Assembly: GCA_904501885.1 (NCBI GenBank)
Contig: CAJGCP010000023.1
Location: forward strand, 1-32,199
From: an uncultured Acetatifactor sp.
GTDB taxonomy: Bacteria; Bacillota; Clostridia; Lachnospirales; Lachnospiraceae
Length of the DNA stretch: 32,199 nt
Direction of reading: 5' to 3'
Shown: one piece after another, positions 24,257 through 32,171 of the stretch
Position numbering within the stretch: the first letter of the stretch is position 1
Layout: the number at the start of each line of letters is the position of its first letter
Position numbers and translations under genes: made by a program
The notes under the pieces: generated by a model
What the model saw: the letters and a program-made list of their open reading frames with translations, nothing else
Told to the model about the DNA's origin: nothing
Databases searched by the model: none

Positions 24257-25785
24257 GTATTTTTTACGAATTTTGTAATTACCTGAAACAACCCATGGAT
24301 GCCACTTGCCGCATATGGAATCAACATAACAAAATAGGGCAAAGTATATCTGGCTCCGCCTTCCCAAATGAGGCTAAAGAAAAATCCCCCTATCACAGTA
24401 ATCAGCCAAACAAGTTTCCACATAGGAGTCTGGCTCTTGTGAATGTCTCTCACCACAAGCATCTGAATTACATACAACAGGGCTCCCAAATATACCATAC
24501 TTTGAAACACATCCATTACAGGCTGCCACTTTGCCTTCCAGTTACCGGAATACACTTCCCAAGCTTGTGGAGTTCGCCCTTCATCAAAACTATATACTGT
24601 TGACACTTCATAGGCAAAGGACTGATGTGCCCATTGTATTCTTTGTTTCTCCCAGAAGAAACGAATAGCATCCCCGGGATGGGCCTTCATTCGCTTTAAT
24701 GTATCCAGTAAATCTTGGTTGCTAATCTGAGCAGTTTTTTCTTCGTCATAGTCACATTCCAAATAGAGACTGGAGTGATATCCATTCCATCCGGTATGAT
24801 TCAATCCCATTACTACATAGGAAACAGTAGGAATACCTCCGCCAAGGCTGTTGCCCGCACGTAACTCATATAATTTTGTAGGGACAGTTCCTGCCAGCAA
24901 AATCGCCAATGCCATCCATGCCGAAGCCAGAACAAATTTTGCTTTCCTTGTCATCCATCCATATACCATCAGCGCAAGAATTGCAGCAATCGCATAAACG
25001 GCATAATTTTTTCTTACTGCCACTGCTCCACAGGCAAACAAAAAAGTACCCAACAGATAATACCACTTTTGATGTTTGATCCAATACTGCCCCAAAAGTG
25101 TAGCAATGCACACCAGAGCCAGCCCGGGGATATCACCATAAATCATAGGCACTAGAAAATATAGAGGGAACAAAAACATCATCAGCAGACACCATAAATG
25201 TCTAACTACAGTTGCCTCAAACCATTCCCGAACCAACAAATATGCGGACACATATCCTACAGACAGCATTCCTAAATTCACCCATTGTATGGTAATGTAA
25301 TCTGCCCCTGGAAATATTCGTAAGATACCCTCAAAAAACAACAAAAGACCTGTCTGATGTGGGCATAATGCCAAATAAGACCCTTTGGGTGCCACAGGTG
25401 CCAAATCGCCGTTGAGGGCTCTTACTGCAATATCATATAAGGATTTACTATCACCTCCCGGTGACACCTTGGCATTCACAATCCACCATGCGCTGATAAC
25501 TATCATCCAAATGAAGGAAAACAGAAAAGTTATCCATTCTCCCCTCTTACCAAACACTTTAGTTAGCCAAACTGCCATGGATGCAAATAAAATCATTCCG
25601 GCAACACATACACCTAATTTTACAATCGGCTGGGTATGACGTATTGTGGTAATAAAATTGAAATCCTCATTTATGACATCTACAGCATACAAAAGAGACA
25701 TTAGCGAAACCAAGGCAAGAATCACAATTCCAAATCCATATATAATACCCTTCGCCAATCGCAAAGGAAATGTACTCTTTGTCAT
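24247..25785 (-). CDS. Polytopic membrane protein, probable GT-C-type glycosyltransferase
   Basis: A 512-residue protein with about ten to twelve hydrophobic segments starting at residue 12. The first external loop reads VNAKVSPGGDSKSLYDIAVR, with an acidic residue where GT-C enzymes (PMT/ArnT/GT39-like) place the catalytic aspartate. The C-terminal half has a large soluble-looking loop (GLNHTGWNGYHSSLYLECDY, QRIQWAHQSFAYEVSTVYSF), then final helices and SLIWEGGARYTLPYFVMLIP, a pattern seen in dolichyl- or polyprenyl-phosphate sugar transferases. It would move a sugar from a lipid carrier to a cell-envelope acceptor; donor and acceptor are unknown. It starts 14 bases after trmD in the trmD-rplS interval. 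Family call is moderate. Confidence 0.7.
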   Translation of the reverse strand: MTKSTFPLRLAKGIIYGFGIVILALVSLMSLLYAVDVINEDFNFITTIRHTQPIVKLGVCVAGMILFASMAVWLTKVFGKRGEWITFLFSFIWMIVISAWWIVNAKVSPGGDSKSLYDIAVRALNGDLAPVAPKGSYLALCPHQTGLLLFFEGILRIFPGADYITIQWVNLGMLSVGYVSAYLLVREWFEATVVRHLWCLLMMFLFPLYFLVPMIYGDIPGLALVCIATLLGQYWIKHQKWYYLLGTFLFACGAVAVRKNYAVYAIAAILALMVYGWMTRKAKFVLASAWMALAILLAGTVPTKLYELRAGNSLGGGIPTVSYVVMGLNHTGWNGYHSSLYLECDYDEEKTAQISNQDLLDTLKRMKAHPGDAIRFFWEKQRIQWAHQSFAYEVSTVYSFDEGRTPQAWEVYSGNWKAKWQPVMDVFQSMVYLGALLYVIQMLVVRDIHKSQTPMWKLVWLITVIGGFFFSLIWEGGARYTLPYFVMLIPYAASGIHGLFQVITKFVKNTCK

Positions 25786-25799
25786 CTGTATCTCCTATC

Positions 25800-27101
25800 T
25801 TATGAAAAACAAGTCACCTTCTTGTCTGCCACATAAAATCCCAACTCTTTTTGTACTGTTTCTATGGTAGAATCTTCGGGCAAATAGTACAAATAAGGGG
25901 TATAACCATTCCGCACCAACCGGTTCGACGCAGATGCCAAAAGCGATTTCAAAACCTCCACATCCGCTTCCACTCCCTTCTCATATGTCAAGCAAATACC
26001 TCCGTCTGCTTGTACTGCCACCTGAGCAATCATATGCTTTCCTTCAAAAGCACCGAAAGAATCTGTCATATCTTCAATGGAGCGGATATCCTTATACCTT
26101 ACCGGTAGGGATAATTTCTGGGTATATAAGCATAAACATAGTTTTTGGTAAGACTTAAATTTCCCTTTCTCACATACCACCTGTTCTCCCACTTCACCAC
26201 AGGTATACAATTGCTCTGCCTCCCCTGGTAGGTATCCCAACAACTCTTTAGCGATTTCCTCATTCTCCGCAGTCAAATATCCAACCTTGCAATCATCATT
26301 GTATAGTAAAATATTTTTGCCTTTGGCATAAATCACACTTGCCAATCCCCGCGCAAGACTTTCCATCATATGAATATGATTTCTTTTGGATTTACTCAAC
26401 TGTTTGATGAGTTTTTCCTTCTGTAAGTATTTCTCATATAAATCGGGCCTTATAGCTTCCGTTCGTTTTTTTGATTCGTCCAAACGCCAGGCACAAATAT
26501 TTTTATGATTGCCGCTCAAAAGCACCTCCGGCACACTTTTCCCGTGCCACTCCTCCGGTCTGGAATACTGAGGATATTCCAAAAGATCATTGTGAAAACT
26601 CTCTGTCTGTGCAGAATCTTCATTGTTTAACACGCCGGGAACCAATCGAGATATGGCGTCTATCATCACCATAGCAGGCAATTCCCCACCGGTCAATACA
26701 TAATCGCCGATAGAAACTCTGTCTGTCACAATTTCGTCCAGAACGCGCTCATCTATCCCTTCATAATGTCCACAGAGGAAAATCACTTCCTCTTCTTTTG
26801 CCAACTCCTTCGCCATACTCTGCGAAAAAGTCCGCCCCTGAGGTGTCAGGTAAACGCATCTGACCTGCTTCCCACCGGTGATGCTTTCCCAAGCATCATA
26901 AACAGGCTGTGCCTGGAGTAACATCCCGGCACCGCCGCCGTAAGTATAATCGTCCACTTTGTGATGCTTGTCCTTGGAAAAATCCCGGATATTGACTGCA
27001 TTCACACTGATTAAATTCTGTTCAATGGCCCTTCCTGTAATACTGGTACTCACACCCTGTACTATCATTTCAGGGAAAAGCGTCATCACATGAAATCTCA
27101 T
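25800..27101 (-). CDS. trmD: tRNA (guanine37-N1)-methyltransferase with C-terminal GNAT-like extension
   Basis: Methylates G37 next to the anticodon, preventing frameshifting. Residues 1-~232 are a complete TrmD: MRFHVMTLFPEMI, DYTYGGGAGMLLQAQP, FLCGHYEGIDERV, SIGDYVLTGGELPAMVMIDA (trefoil-knot SAM site), and the C-terminal ESFHNDLLEYPQYSRPEEW plus GNHKNICAWR. The usual protein stops near 240 residues; this one continues in the same frame to 433. The extra ~190 residues resemble a GNAT acetyltransferase in outline, ending GYTPYLYYLPEDSTIETVQK then ELGF, but lack a clear acetyl-CoA loop (RxxGxG/A). The fold assignment is tentative. The ATG follows rimM by three bases. Confidence 0.93.
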   Translation of the reverse strand: MRFHVMTLFPEMIVQGVSTSITGRAIEQNLISVNAVNIRDFSKDKHHKVDDYTYGGGAGMLLQAQPVYDAWESITGGKQVRCVYLTPQGRTFSQSMAKELAKEEEVIFLCGHYEGIDERVLDEIVTDRVSIGDYVLTGGELPAMVMIDAISRLVPGVLNNEDSAQTESFHNDLLEYPQYSRPEEWHGKSVPEVLLSGNHKNICAWRLDESKKRTEAIRPDLYEKYLQKEKLIKQLSKSKRNHIHMMESLARGLASVIYAKGKNILLYNDDCKVGYLTAENEEIAKELLGYLPGEAEQLYTCGEVGEQVVCEKGKFKSYQKLCLCLYTQKLSLPVRYKDIRSIEDMTDSFGAFEGKHMIAQVAVQADGGICLTYEKGVEADVEVLKSLLASASNRLVRNGYTPYLYYLPEDSTIETVQKELGFYVADKKVTCFS

Positions 27102-27104
27102 AGG

Positions 27105-27617
27105 CTAATCGTCCAATAATCCTTCTAAAATGTGGATTTTAATAAATCCCGTTTCAACATCTACTTCTAACACACATTGCTTTATGGCAGGAAGCAAAAG
27201 TTCCCTGCCGTCGTTCAATTCTATCACATAAACATCGTTGGCACCTGTCTCCATAACTTCTTTGAGTACGCCAATCTCTATGTTGTTTTCATCTAACACC
27301 TTAAGTCCTTCCAAGTCAGCAATGAAATATTCATCCTTGGAAAGCCTTACTGCATGGGCTCTATCCACAAGCAATTCGCATTTGCGGAATGTTTCCACAT
27401 CGTTGATGGAATCCATTCCCTTAAATTTTAAAATTACAAACTGCTTGAAGAACTTCACACTCTCTACTTCCAGGTCCCGTTGTTCTTTGCCATTGTCTAA
27501 AATCACCTGTTTCAAACGCTTAAAACGTTTTACATCGTCTGTGGTGGGGAACACCTTTACTTCCCCCTTTAAACCATGGGTGGAAGTAATAATTCCAACT
27601 TTTAAAAAAGCTTCCAT
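27105..27617 (-). CDS. rimM: 16S rRNA processing protein RimM
   Basis: Assembly factor for the 30S head domain that binds ribosomal protein S19. It is 170 residues, the normal length. The N-terminal domain has KVGIITSTHGLKGEVKVFP, and the PRC-barrel C-terminal domain has EYFIADLEGLKVLD, ANDVYVIELNDGRELLLPAI and VDVETGFIKIHILEGLLDD. The start is the ATG at 27617, with AAGGA six bases upstream. The open frame extends to 27692, but that part (MRTICPKGEEGTNVY) is unlike RimM and lies before the ribosome binding site. It sits in the khpA-rimM-trmD order. Confidence 0.96.
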   Translation of the reverse strand: MEAFLKVGIITSTHGLKGEVKVFPTTDDVKRFKRLKQVILDNGKEQRDLEVESVKFFKQFVILKFKGMDSINDVETFRKCELLVDRAHAVRLSKDEYFIADLEGLKVLDENNIEIGVLKEVMETGANDVYVIELNDGRELLLPAIKQCVLEVDVETGFIKIHILEGLLDD

Positions 27618-27708
27618 AAAGATTCCTTTCATAGGCACTTTGAGGAGGTACACATTTGTGCCCTCCTCACCCTTAGGACATATCGTCCTCAACTAACATA
27701 CATACACA

Positions 27709-27936
27709 TTACATAATTTCAACATCAACGTTCTGTTTTCCCTTGGATGAAGCAGCCTTTACTACAGAGCGGATTGCCTTTGCAATTCGGCCCTGCTTAC
27801 CGATTACTTTACCCATATCAGATGCAGCTACATGAAGTTGAATGATGGTATTTCTGCCTTCTGTCTTTTCAGTCACAACGACTTCGTCGGGGTTGTTAAC
27901 AAGTGCTTTTGCAACAACTTCAACTAATTCCTTCAT
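27709..27936 (-). CDS. khpA: KH-domain RNA-binding protein KhpA
   Basis: A 75-residue single KH-domain protein (YlqC). The whole sequence fits one KH fold, with the RNA-binding GxxG loop in MGKVIGKQGRIAKAIRSVV (GKQG). In related Firmicutes KhpA pairs with KhpB (Jag) and binds many RNAs, influencing cell elongation and division. GGAGG lies before the ATG. It lies 26 bases after rpsP and 91 before rimM, as in other Firmicutes. Confidence 0.95.
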   Translation of the reverse strand: MKELVEVVAKALVNNPDEVVVTEKTEGRNTIIQLHVAASDMGKVIGKQGRIAKAIRSVVKAASSKGKQNVDVEIM

Positions 27937-27962
27937 AAGCCACCTCCAAAGTTATTTCAGCA

Positions 27963-28208
27963 TTATTTTACAATACCAGCCACTTTGAAGAGTTTGCTTA
28001 CTACTTCTGTAGGCTGAGCGCCGTTTGCCAACCACTTCTTAGCCAGCTCCTCGTCAACCTTGAAAGTGCTGGGCTCGGTGGAAGGGTCGTAGATACCGAT
28101 CTCATCGATAAATCTTCCATCTCTGGGGGAACGAGAATCAGCTACGATGATTCTATAAAAAGGAGCCTTCTTCTGTCCCATTCTTCTCAATCTGATTTTT
28201 ACTGCCAT
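27963..28208 (-). CDS. rpsP: Ribosomal protein S16
   Basis: An 81-residue 30S protein of usual length. The signature MAVKIRLRRMGQKKAPFYRI starts at the ATG at 28208, followed by IVADSRSPRDGRFIDEIGIY and KKWLANGAQPTEVVSKLF. AGAGG lies seven bases upstream. The frame is open as far as 28289, but the extra 27 codons have no S16 similarity and precede the ribosome binding site. Eighty bases separate it from ffh. Confidence 0.98.
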   Translation of the reverse strand: MAVKIRLRRMGQKKAPFYRIIVADSRSPRDGRFIDEIGIYDPSTEPSTFKVDEELAKKWLANGAQPTEVVSKLFKVAGIVK

Positions 28209-28288
28209 AATTTTACCTCTTTCTGCCTGTTCGGCTAATGATTCTTTTGCTCTATTATGAAACGAATTTTTAAAATCCGAATTCATCA

Positions 28289-29656
28289 TTAAAAAGGAAA
28301 TCTCCTGCCTCCCATACCGGGGAAGCCACCCATCATACCGCGGCCATGCTTGCCACCGCCGCCAAACTGTTTCATCAGTTTCTGGGTCTGTTCAAATTGT
28401 TTGATAAATCTATTGACTACCGCAATATCCACACCGGCGCCTTTTGCAATACGATGTTTTCTCTGAGGCGTTAGTATCTTGGGGTTACGACGCTCTTGCT
28501 TCGTCATAGACAATACAATGGCTTCTGTCTGCTTTAACTGTTTTTCATCCACCATTCCATCCATATCAGCCTTGATGCCCATTCCGGGAAGCATGCTCAT
28601 AACGCTTGCCAAACCACCCATTTTACGCATTTGCTTCATGCTCTCCAGGTAATCTTCAAAATCGAATTTCCCTTTCTTCATGCGGCTTGCCATATCTCTG
28701 GATGTATCTTCGTCTATAGTGATGTTTTCTTGGGCTTTCTCAATGAGCGAAAGCACATCTCCCATTCCCAAGATGCGATTTGCCATACGATCGGGATAGA
28801 ACTGTTCCATATCGGAAAGTTTTTCACCCATACCAACATAAAGAATGGGTTTCCCTGTGACTGCTTTGATAGAAAGTGCCGCACCACCTCTGGAATCACC
28901 ATCCAATTTGGTCAGTACCACACCGTCAATGCCAATTTTCTCATTGAACTCCTGAGCCACATTGACTGCGTCCTGACCGGTCATGGCATCTACCACCAAC
29001 AAGGTCTGATGCACATCCACCTGACTTTTGATGGTCTGCAACTCAGCCATCATATCCTCGTCTATATGAAGTCGGCCTGCGGTATCCAGAATCACCACAT
29101 TATGTCCGTTCTTCTGGGCATGGGCAATTGCATTCTTTGCAATTTCTACAGGCTTATGATCTGTCCCCATAGAAAATACATCTATCTCTAACTTTTGTCC
29201 ATTAATCTGTAATTGTTCGATTGCGGCAGGGCGATAGATGTCGCAGGCAACAAGCAAAGATTTCTTTCCCTTGGTTTTGAGTTTTCCCGCAATTTTGGCT
29301 GTGGCAGTGGTTTTACCGGCACCTTGCAAACCTGCCATCATAATGACGGTAATGGCTTTGCCGGGTTGCATAGCAATCTCTGTAGTCTCACTGCCCATCA
29401 GGGAAATCAATTCCTCATTGACAATTTTTACCACCATCTGTCCGGGATTCAGTCCGTTCATTACGTCCTGTCCGACAGCACGCTCTTCTACAGATTTAAT
29501 GAATTGCTTAACAACTCTAAAGTTCACATCTGCTTCCAGCAAGGTCATCTTAATCTCTTTAAGGGCGAATTTTACATCTTCCTCTGTCAGCCGGCCCTTA
29601 CTTCGCAGACTTTTAAAAATGTTTTGTAGTTTATCTGTTAAACTTTCAAATGCCAC
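28289..29656 (-). CDS. ffh: Signal recognition particle protein Ffh (SRP54)
   Basis: GTPase that binds signal peptides of nascent membrane proteins and docks on FtsY. At 455 residues it has the N domain (1-~90), G domain and M domain. G1 is GLQGAGKTTATAKIAGKL, followed by DIYRPAAIEQL, LDTAGRLHIDEDMM, VVDAMTGQDAVNVA and LTKLDGDSRGGAALS. The methionine-rich M domain includes MRKMGGLASVMSMLPGMG and RKHRIAKGAGVDI. The C-terminus is glycine and methionine rich (GRGMMGGFPGMGG). The start codon is GTG at 29656 with AAGGAG upstream. ylxM lies ten bases before it. Confidence 0.98.
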   Translation of the reverse strand: MAFESLTDKLQNIFKSLRSKGRLTEEDVKFALKEIKMTLLEADVNFRVVKQFIKSVEERAVGQDVMNGLNPGQMVVKIVNEELISLMGSETTEIAMQPGKAITVIMMAGLQGAGKTTATAKIAGKLKTKGKKSLLVACDIYRPAAIEQLQINGQKLEIDVFSMGTDHKPVEIAKNAIAHAQKNGHNVVILDTAGRLHIDEDMMAELQTIKSQVDVHQTLLVVDAMTGQDAVNVAQEFNEKIGIDGVVLTKLDGDSRGGAALSIKAVTGKPILYVGMGEKLSDMEQFYPDRMANRILGMGDVLSLIEKAQENITIDEDTSRDMASRMKKGKFDFEDYLESMKQMRKMGGLASVMSMLPGMGIKADMDGMVDEKQLKQTEAIVLSMTKQERRNPKILTPQRKHRIAKGAGVDIAVVNRFIKQFEQTQKLMKQFGGGGKHGRGMMGGFPGMGGRRFPF

Positions 29657-29666
29657 TATTTGCTCC

Positions 29667-30026
29667 TTAAATCTCGTCTAATAATTCCAAAGACAACTCC
29701 TGTATCCTTCTCAGGCTTTCTTGGGCAGACAATTGTTCCCCTGTCACACCGGAATCATTTCGAGAAATCTGGTTGATTTGATTCACCGTTTCCTTTGCTT
29801 TAGAAAACTTCTCAACCAGATGTAATTTACTTTCATATTCCTGGAGAATCTTATCGCATCTCTTAATCTGGTCATGGACGCCCTGTCTGGAAATACCACG
29901 CTCTGCAGCAATTTCTCCAAGCGACATATCATTATAGACCACATCCTCATAGAGGCTACGCTGATTTTCCGTCAGCAACTCTCCATAGAAATCATATAAC
30001 ATTGCTTGTTCGTATATCTTTTCCAT
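29667..30026 (-). CDS. ylxM: YlxM family putative SRP-associated HTH protein
   Basis: A 119-residue UPF0122 protein. A sigma-70 region-4-like helix-turn-helix is clear: TENQRSLYEDVVYNDMSLGE, IAAERGISRQGVHDQIKRCD. In other Firmicutes YlxM is always next to ffh and is reported to be linked to SRP function. The C-terminal ~40 residues are polar and lower in similarity. The ATG at 30026 follows AGGG by about eight bases; GTG at 30032 is possible. It is the first gene of the ffh-rpsP-trmD unit, with a strong promoter only ~11 bases before it. Confidence 0.93.
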   Translation of the reverse strand: MEKIYEQAMLYDFYGELLTENQRSLYEDVVYNDMSLGEIAAERGISRQGVHDQIKRCDKILQEYESKLHLVEKFSKAKETVNQINQISRNDSGVTGEQLSAQESLRRIQELSLELLDEI

Positions 30027-30043
30027 AATCACCAACCCTGTGT

Positions 30044-30072
30044 ATCTTACTATAAAAAGAATAAGGTGTCAA
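30044..30072 (-). promoter_or_regulatory. ylxM: Sigma-A promoter of the ylxM-ffh unit
   Basis: On the minus strand a perfect TTGACA (30067-30072) and TAAGAT (30044-30049) are 17 bp apart. The predicted start near 30037 leaves a leader of only ~11 bases, still including AGGG. The -35 lies inside the 3' arm of the upstream terminator. Confidence 0.72.
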
Positions 30073-30093
30073 GTATTTTTTCTTGACACCTAT
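30062..30093 (-). terminator. Terminator after the Gfo/Idh gene
   Basis: AGGTGTCAAG (30064-30073) and CTTGACACCT (30082-30091) form a perfect 10-bp stem around an 8-base loop. The minus-strand tail is TATTCTTTTTATA. It lies ~30 bases after the dehydrogenase stop codon and ends that operon. Confidence 0.75.
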
Positions 30094-30121
30094 ACATTTA
30101 AAATTATAAATCATATTTTGA

Positions 30122-31237
30122 TTATTTCACTTTACTTTCCCTGATTCTATCTTGTAACAATTCGTAAAAATGGTCATGAGGAAAATCATGGCAATCTACC
30201 ATCTTACCTGTCCATGCAGAATAATGAATGGCATTCGAAATAGTAAGACCTAAAATGCCCTCTTCGCCGGGGGCAAGCAGGGGCGTGCCATTTTTCAATG
30301 CATTGGTAAAGTCTTTCAATATACCGGGATGGCCTTCATATTCTCCCATTACCGGAATCTCACATTTCCAACACTCAGGGAAGCCAAAGGGGCCGGTAAA
30401 TGATGCGTTAAATTCACGTTCGGAAACCACATTTCTATCGAAAGTAATCCGATCATTCTCCACAATAATTCGACCTCTGTCGCACGCAATTTCCAAACGA
30501 TTGGTGCCGGGTGCCTCTCCTGTTGAAGTAATATATGTACCTGTCACACCGTTGTCATACTCAAAATATGCCGTCACCTCATCTTCTACTTCAATATCAT
30601 AAAACTTCCCAAACTTTGCAAACGCATGAATTCTATCAGGCATGCCAAACATCCACTGCCATAAATCAATTTGATGTGGATTTTGATTGATTAACGCGCC
30701 ACCACCTTCATATTTCCATGTAGAGCGCCAAGAGGCACTGTCATGATAGGACTGCGGTCGGTACCAATTTGTAATCACCCAAGATATTCGTTTCAGTTCG
30801 CCTAATTCTCCGCTTTCAATTAAATCTTTCACCTTCTTATAAACAGGATTTGTTCTTTGGTTGTACATAATCCCAAAAAGCAGTCCGGACCTTCTAGCCA
30901 CTTCGTTCATCTCAAGGACTTGCTTGGTATATACGCCGGCAGGCTTTTCTGTAAGAACGTGCAGCCCGTGGGCAAAAGCTTCGATGCTAAGTGCCGGATG
31001 ATCATAATGTGGAGATGCAATGATTACAGCATCGCATAATCCGCTTTCATACAATTGCGTGGCATTTTCATACACAGGAACGTCCGGATATAATTCCTTC
31101 GCATGTTTACGGCCTTCTTCGTTGGTGTCGCAAATTGCACCCAACTCCATTCCCGGCACCAATCCGGACGCAACATATCGACTATGTCCGGAGCCCATCT
31201 TACCAAATCCGACTACACCTAATCTGACATTTCCCAT
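30122..31237 (-). CDS. Gfo/Idh/MocA family oxidoreductase
   Basis: A 371-residue NAD(P)-dependent sugar or polyol dehydrogenase. The N-terminal Rossmann domain has VVGFGKMGSGHSRYVASG (GxGxxG-like) and CDTNEEGRKHA. The family EKP motif is in GLHVLTEKPAGVYTKQ, and the catalytic-histidine region is INQNPHQIDLWQWMFG. The beta-rich C-terminal domain follows (EVEDEVTAYFEYDNGVTGTY). Gfo/Idh/MocA enzymes oxidise inositols, glucose derivatives and similar; the substrate cannot be named here. It starts two bases after the TIM-barrel gene, a partnership typical of carbohydrate catabolic operons. The operon probably continues upstream outside the window. Confidence 0.88.
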   Translation of the reverse strand: MGNVRLGVVGFGKMGSGHSRYVASGLVPGMELGAICDTNEEGRKHAKELYPDVPVYENATQLYESGLCDAVIIASPHYDHPALSIEAFAHGLHVLTEKPAGVYTKQVLEMNEVARRSGLLFGIMYNQRTNPVYKKVKDLIESGELGELKRISWVITNWYRPQSYHDSASWRSTWKYEGGGALINQNPHQIDLWQWMFGMPDRIHAFAKFGKFYDIEVEDEVTAYFEYDNGVTGTYITSTGEAPGTNRLEIACDRGRIIVENDRITFDRNVVSEREFNASFTGPFGFPECWKCEIPVMGEYEGHPGILKDFTNALKNGTPLLAPGEEGILGLTISNAIHYSAWTGKMVDCHDFPHDHFYELLQDRIRESKVK

Positions 31238-31239
31238 AA

Positions 31240-32091
31240 TTATATCCTCTCCAGTATTTTCAATAGTGATTGATATGCCAAGGCAAAGGTAGCTTCTACA
31301 CTATCCCCCTGAATCACAAGTTTATCTCCTAATTCCAAGTCTTGAAGCCCTTCAAAAAAGCCTAAATGAGGCTCCAGACTCAAGTAACCTTCAAACCCAT
31401 TATTAAACAAATCTCTTAGAATTTCTTCTACGTGTCCATCTCCTTCACCTGCTGGCACAACATATCCATCAGACAAATTGGCATCTTTGATATGCATGTA
31501 GGAAATATAAGGTTTCATCATTTCAAATGCCTTCTTGGTATCCTCTTTCACCTGCACCGAGTTCGCCGGGTCAAATATTGCCTTGAAATGGTCACCATAG
31601 AAGCGTTCCATCAATTCCACACATCGTTCCCCTGTATCACCATAAATTCTCTTTTCGTTTTCATGAAGCAATACAACATTCTCCTTCTCGGCATATGTAA
31701 TCATGCACTGGAGCCTACGAAATGCTTCATTCTTCGCCTCCTCTGTCCACACTTCATCTTCACCGGGATAAAAACTAAAAATACGGATGTATTTTGTACC
31801 AAGAATCTTTGTTGCCTTTACCATTCTTTGGAACATTTCAAAATGCTCCTCAAAATCATCCGTCACCCTAATTTTTCCAATCGGAGACCCGATAGAAGAA
31901 ACGCGGATGCCATATTGATCCATCATTTCTTTTAAATCATACAATTCCTCTTCCGTCAGTTTTGAAATATTTTTCCCATTAATTCCACGCGGTTCAAAGA
32001 AAGAAATGCCCATTCTGTTTAAAGCCTCAAATTGTACCTTGATATCTTGTGAAATTTCATCAGAAAATCCACTTATGTATTGATAATTCAT
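31240..32091 (-). CDS. TIM-barrel sugar phosphate isomerase/epimerase
   Basis: A 283-residue protein of the xylose-isomerase-like (AP2Ec, IolE/IolI) family. The metal-ligand positions of the fold appear in order: VVLLHENEKRIYGD (Glu), IFDPANSVQV (Asp), YISYMHIKDANLSD (His) and EGYLSLEPHLGF (Glu). The N-terminal strand is YISGFSDEISQDI. The reaction is probably epimerisation or isomerisation of a keto or polyol substrate for the dehydrogenase that follows. ATG at 32091 follows GAGAGG by eight bases; an in-frame GTG at 32100 overlaps that ribosome binding site. An inverted-repeat promoter region lies upstream. Confidence 0.85.
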   Translation of the reverse strand: MNYQYISGFSDEISQDIKVQFEALNRMGISFFEPRGINGKNISKLTEEELYDLKEMMDQYGIRVSSIGSPIGKIRVTDDFEEHFEMFQRMVKATKILGTKYIRIFSFYPGEDEVWTEEAKNEAFRRLQCMITYAEKENVVLLHENEKRIYGDTGERCVELMERFYGDHFKAIFDPANSVQVKEDTKKAFEMMKPYISYMHIKDANLSDGYVVPAGEGDGHVEEILRDLFNNGFEGYLSLEPHLGFFEGLQDLELGDKLVIQGDSVEATFALAYQSLLKILERI

Positions 32092-32123
32092 ATATCGCAC
32101 CTCTCTATTCTTTCTTATTTATT

Positions 32124-32161
32124 TTGCACAAAAAATCCTTTATTTTAGGCACTTTGTGCAA
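32124..32161. repeat. Inverted repeat, candidate operator of the sugar operon
   Basis: TTGCACAAA (32124-32132) and TTTGTGCAA (32153-32161) are perfect 9-bp inverted arms 29 bp apart. The second arm is part of a smaller palindrome GCACTTTGTGC (32149-32159). One arm falls between a weak -35 (TTTAAA, 32166-32171) and -10 (TAAAAT, 32142-32147, minus strand); the other lies just past the predicted start. This placement fits a repressor operator. The regulator is not in the window. Confidence 0.5.
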
Positions 32162-32171
32162 TTGGTTTAAA
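32142..32171 (-). promoter_or_regulatory. Candidate promoter of the TIM-barrel/Gfo-Idh operon
   Basis: Minus-strand TTTAAA (32166-32171) and TAAAAT (32142-32147) are 18 bp apart. The -10 is one base from consensus and the -35 is weak. The predicted start is near 32135, ~44 bases before the ATG. Confidence 0.4.

Noticed and set aside
28209..28289. A 27-codon N-terminal extension of S16
   Set aside because: The S16 signature begins at the ATG at 28208 with a good ribosome binding site; the upstream codons are leader sequence.
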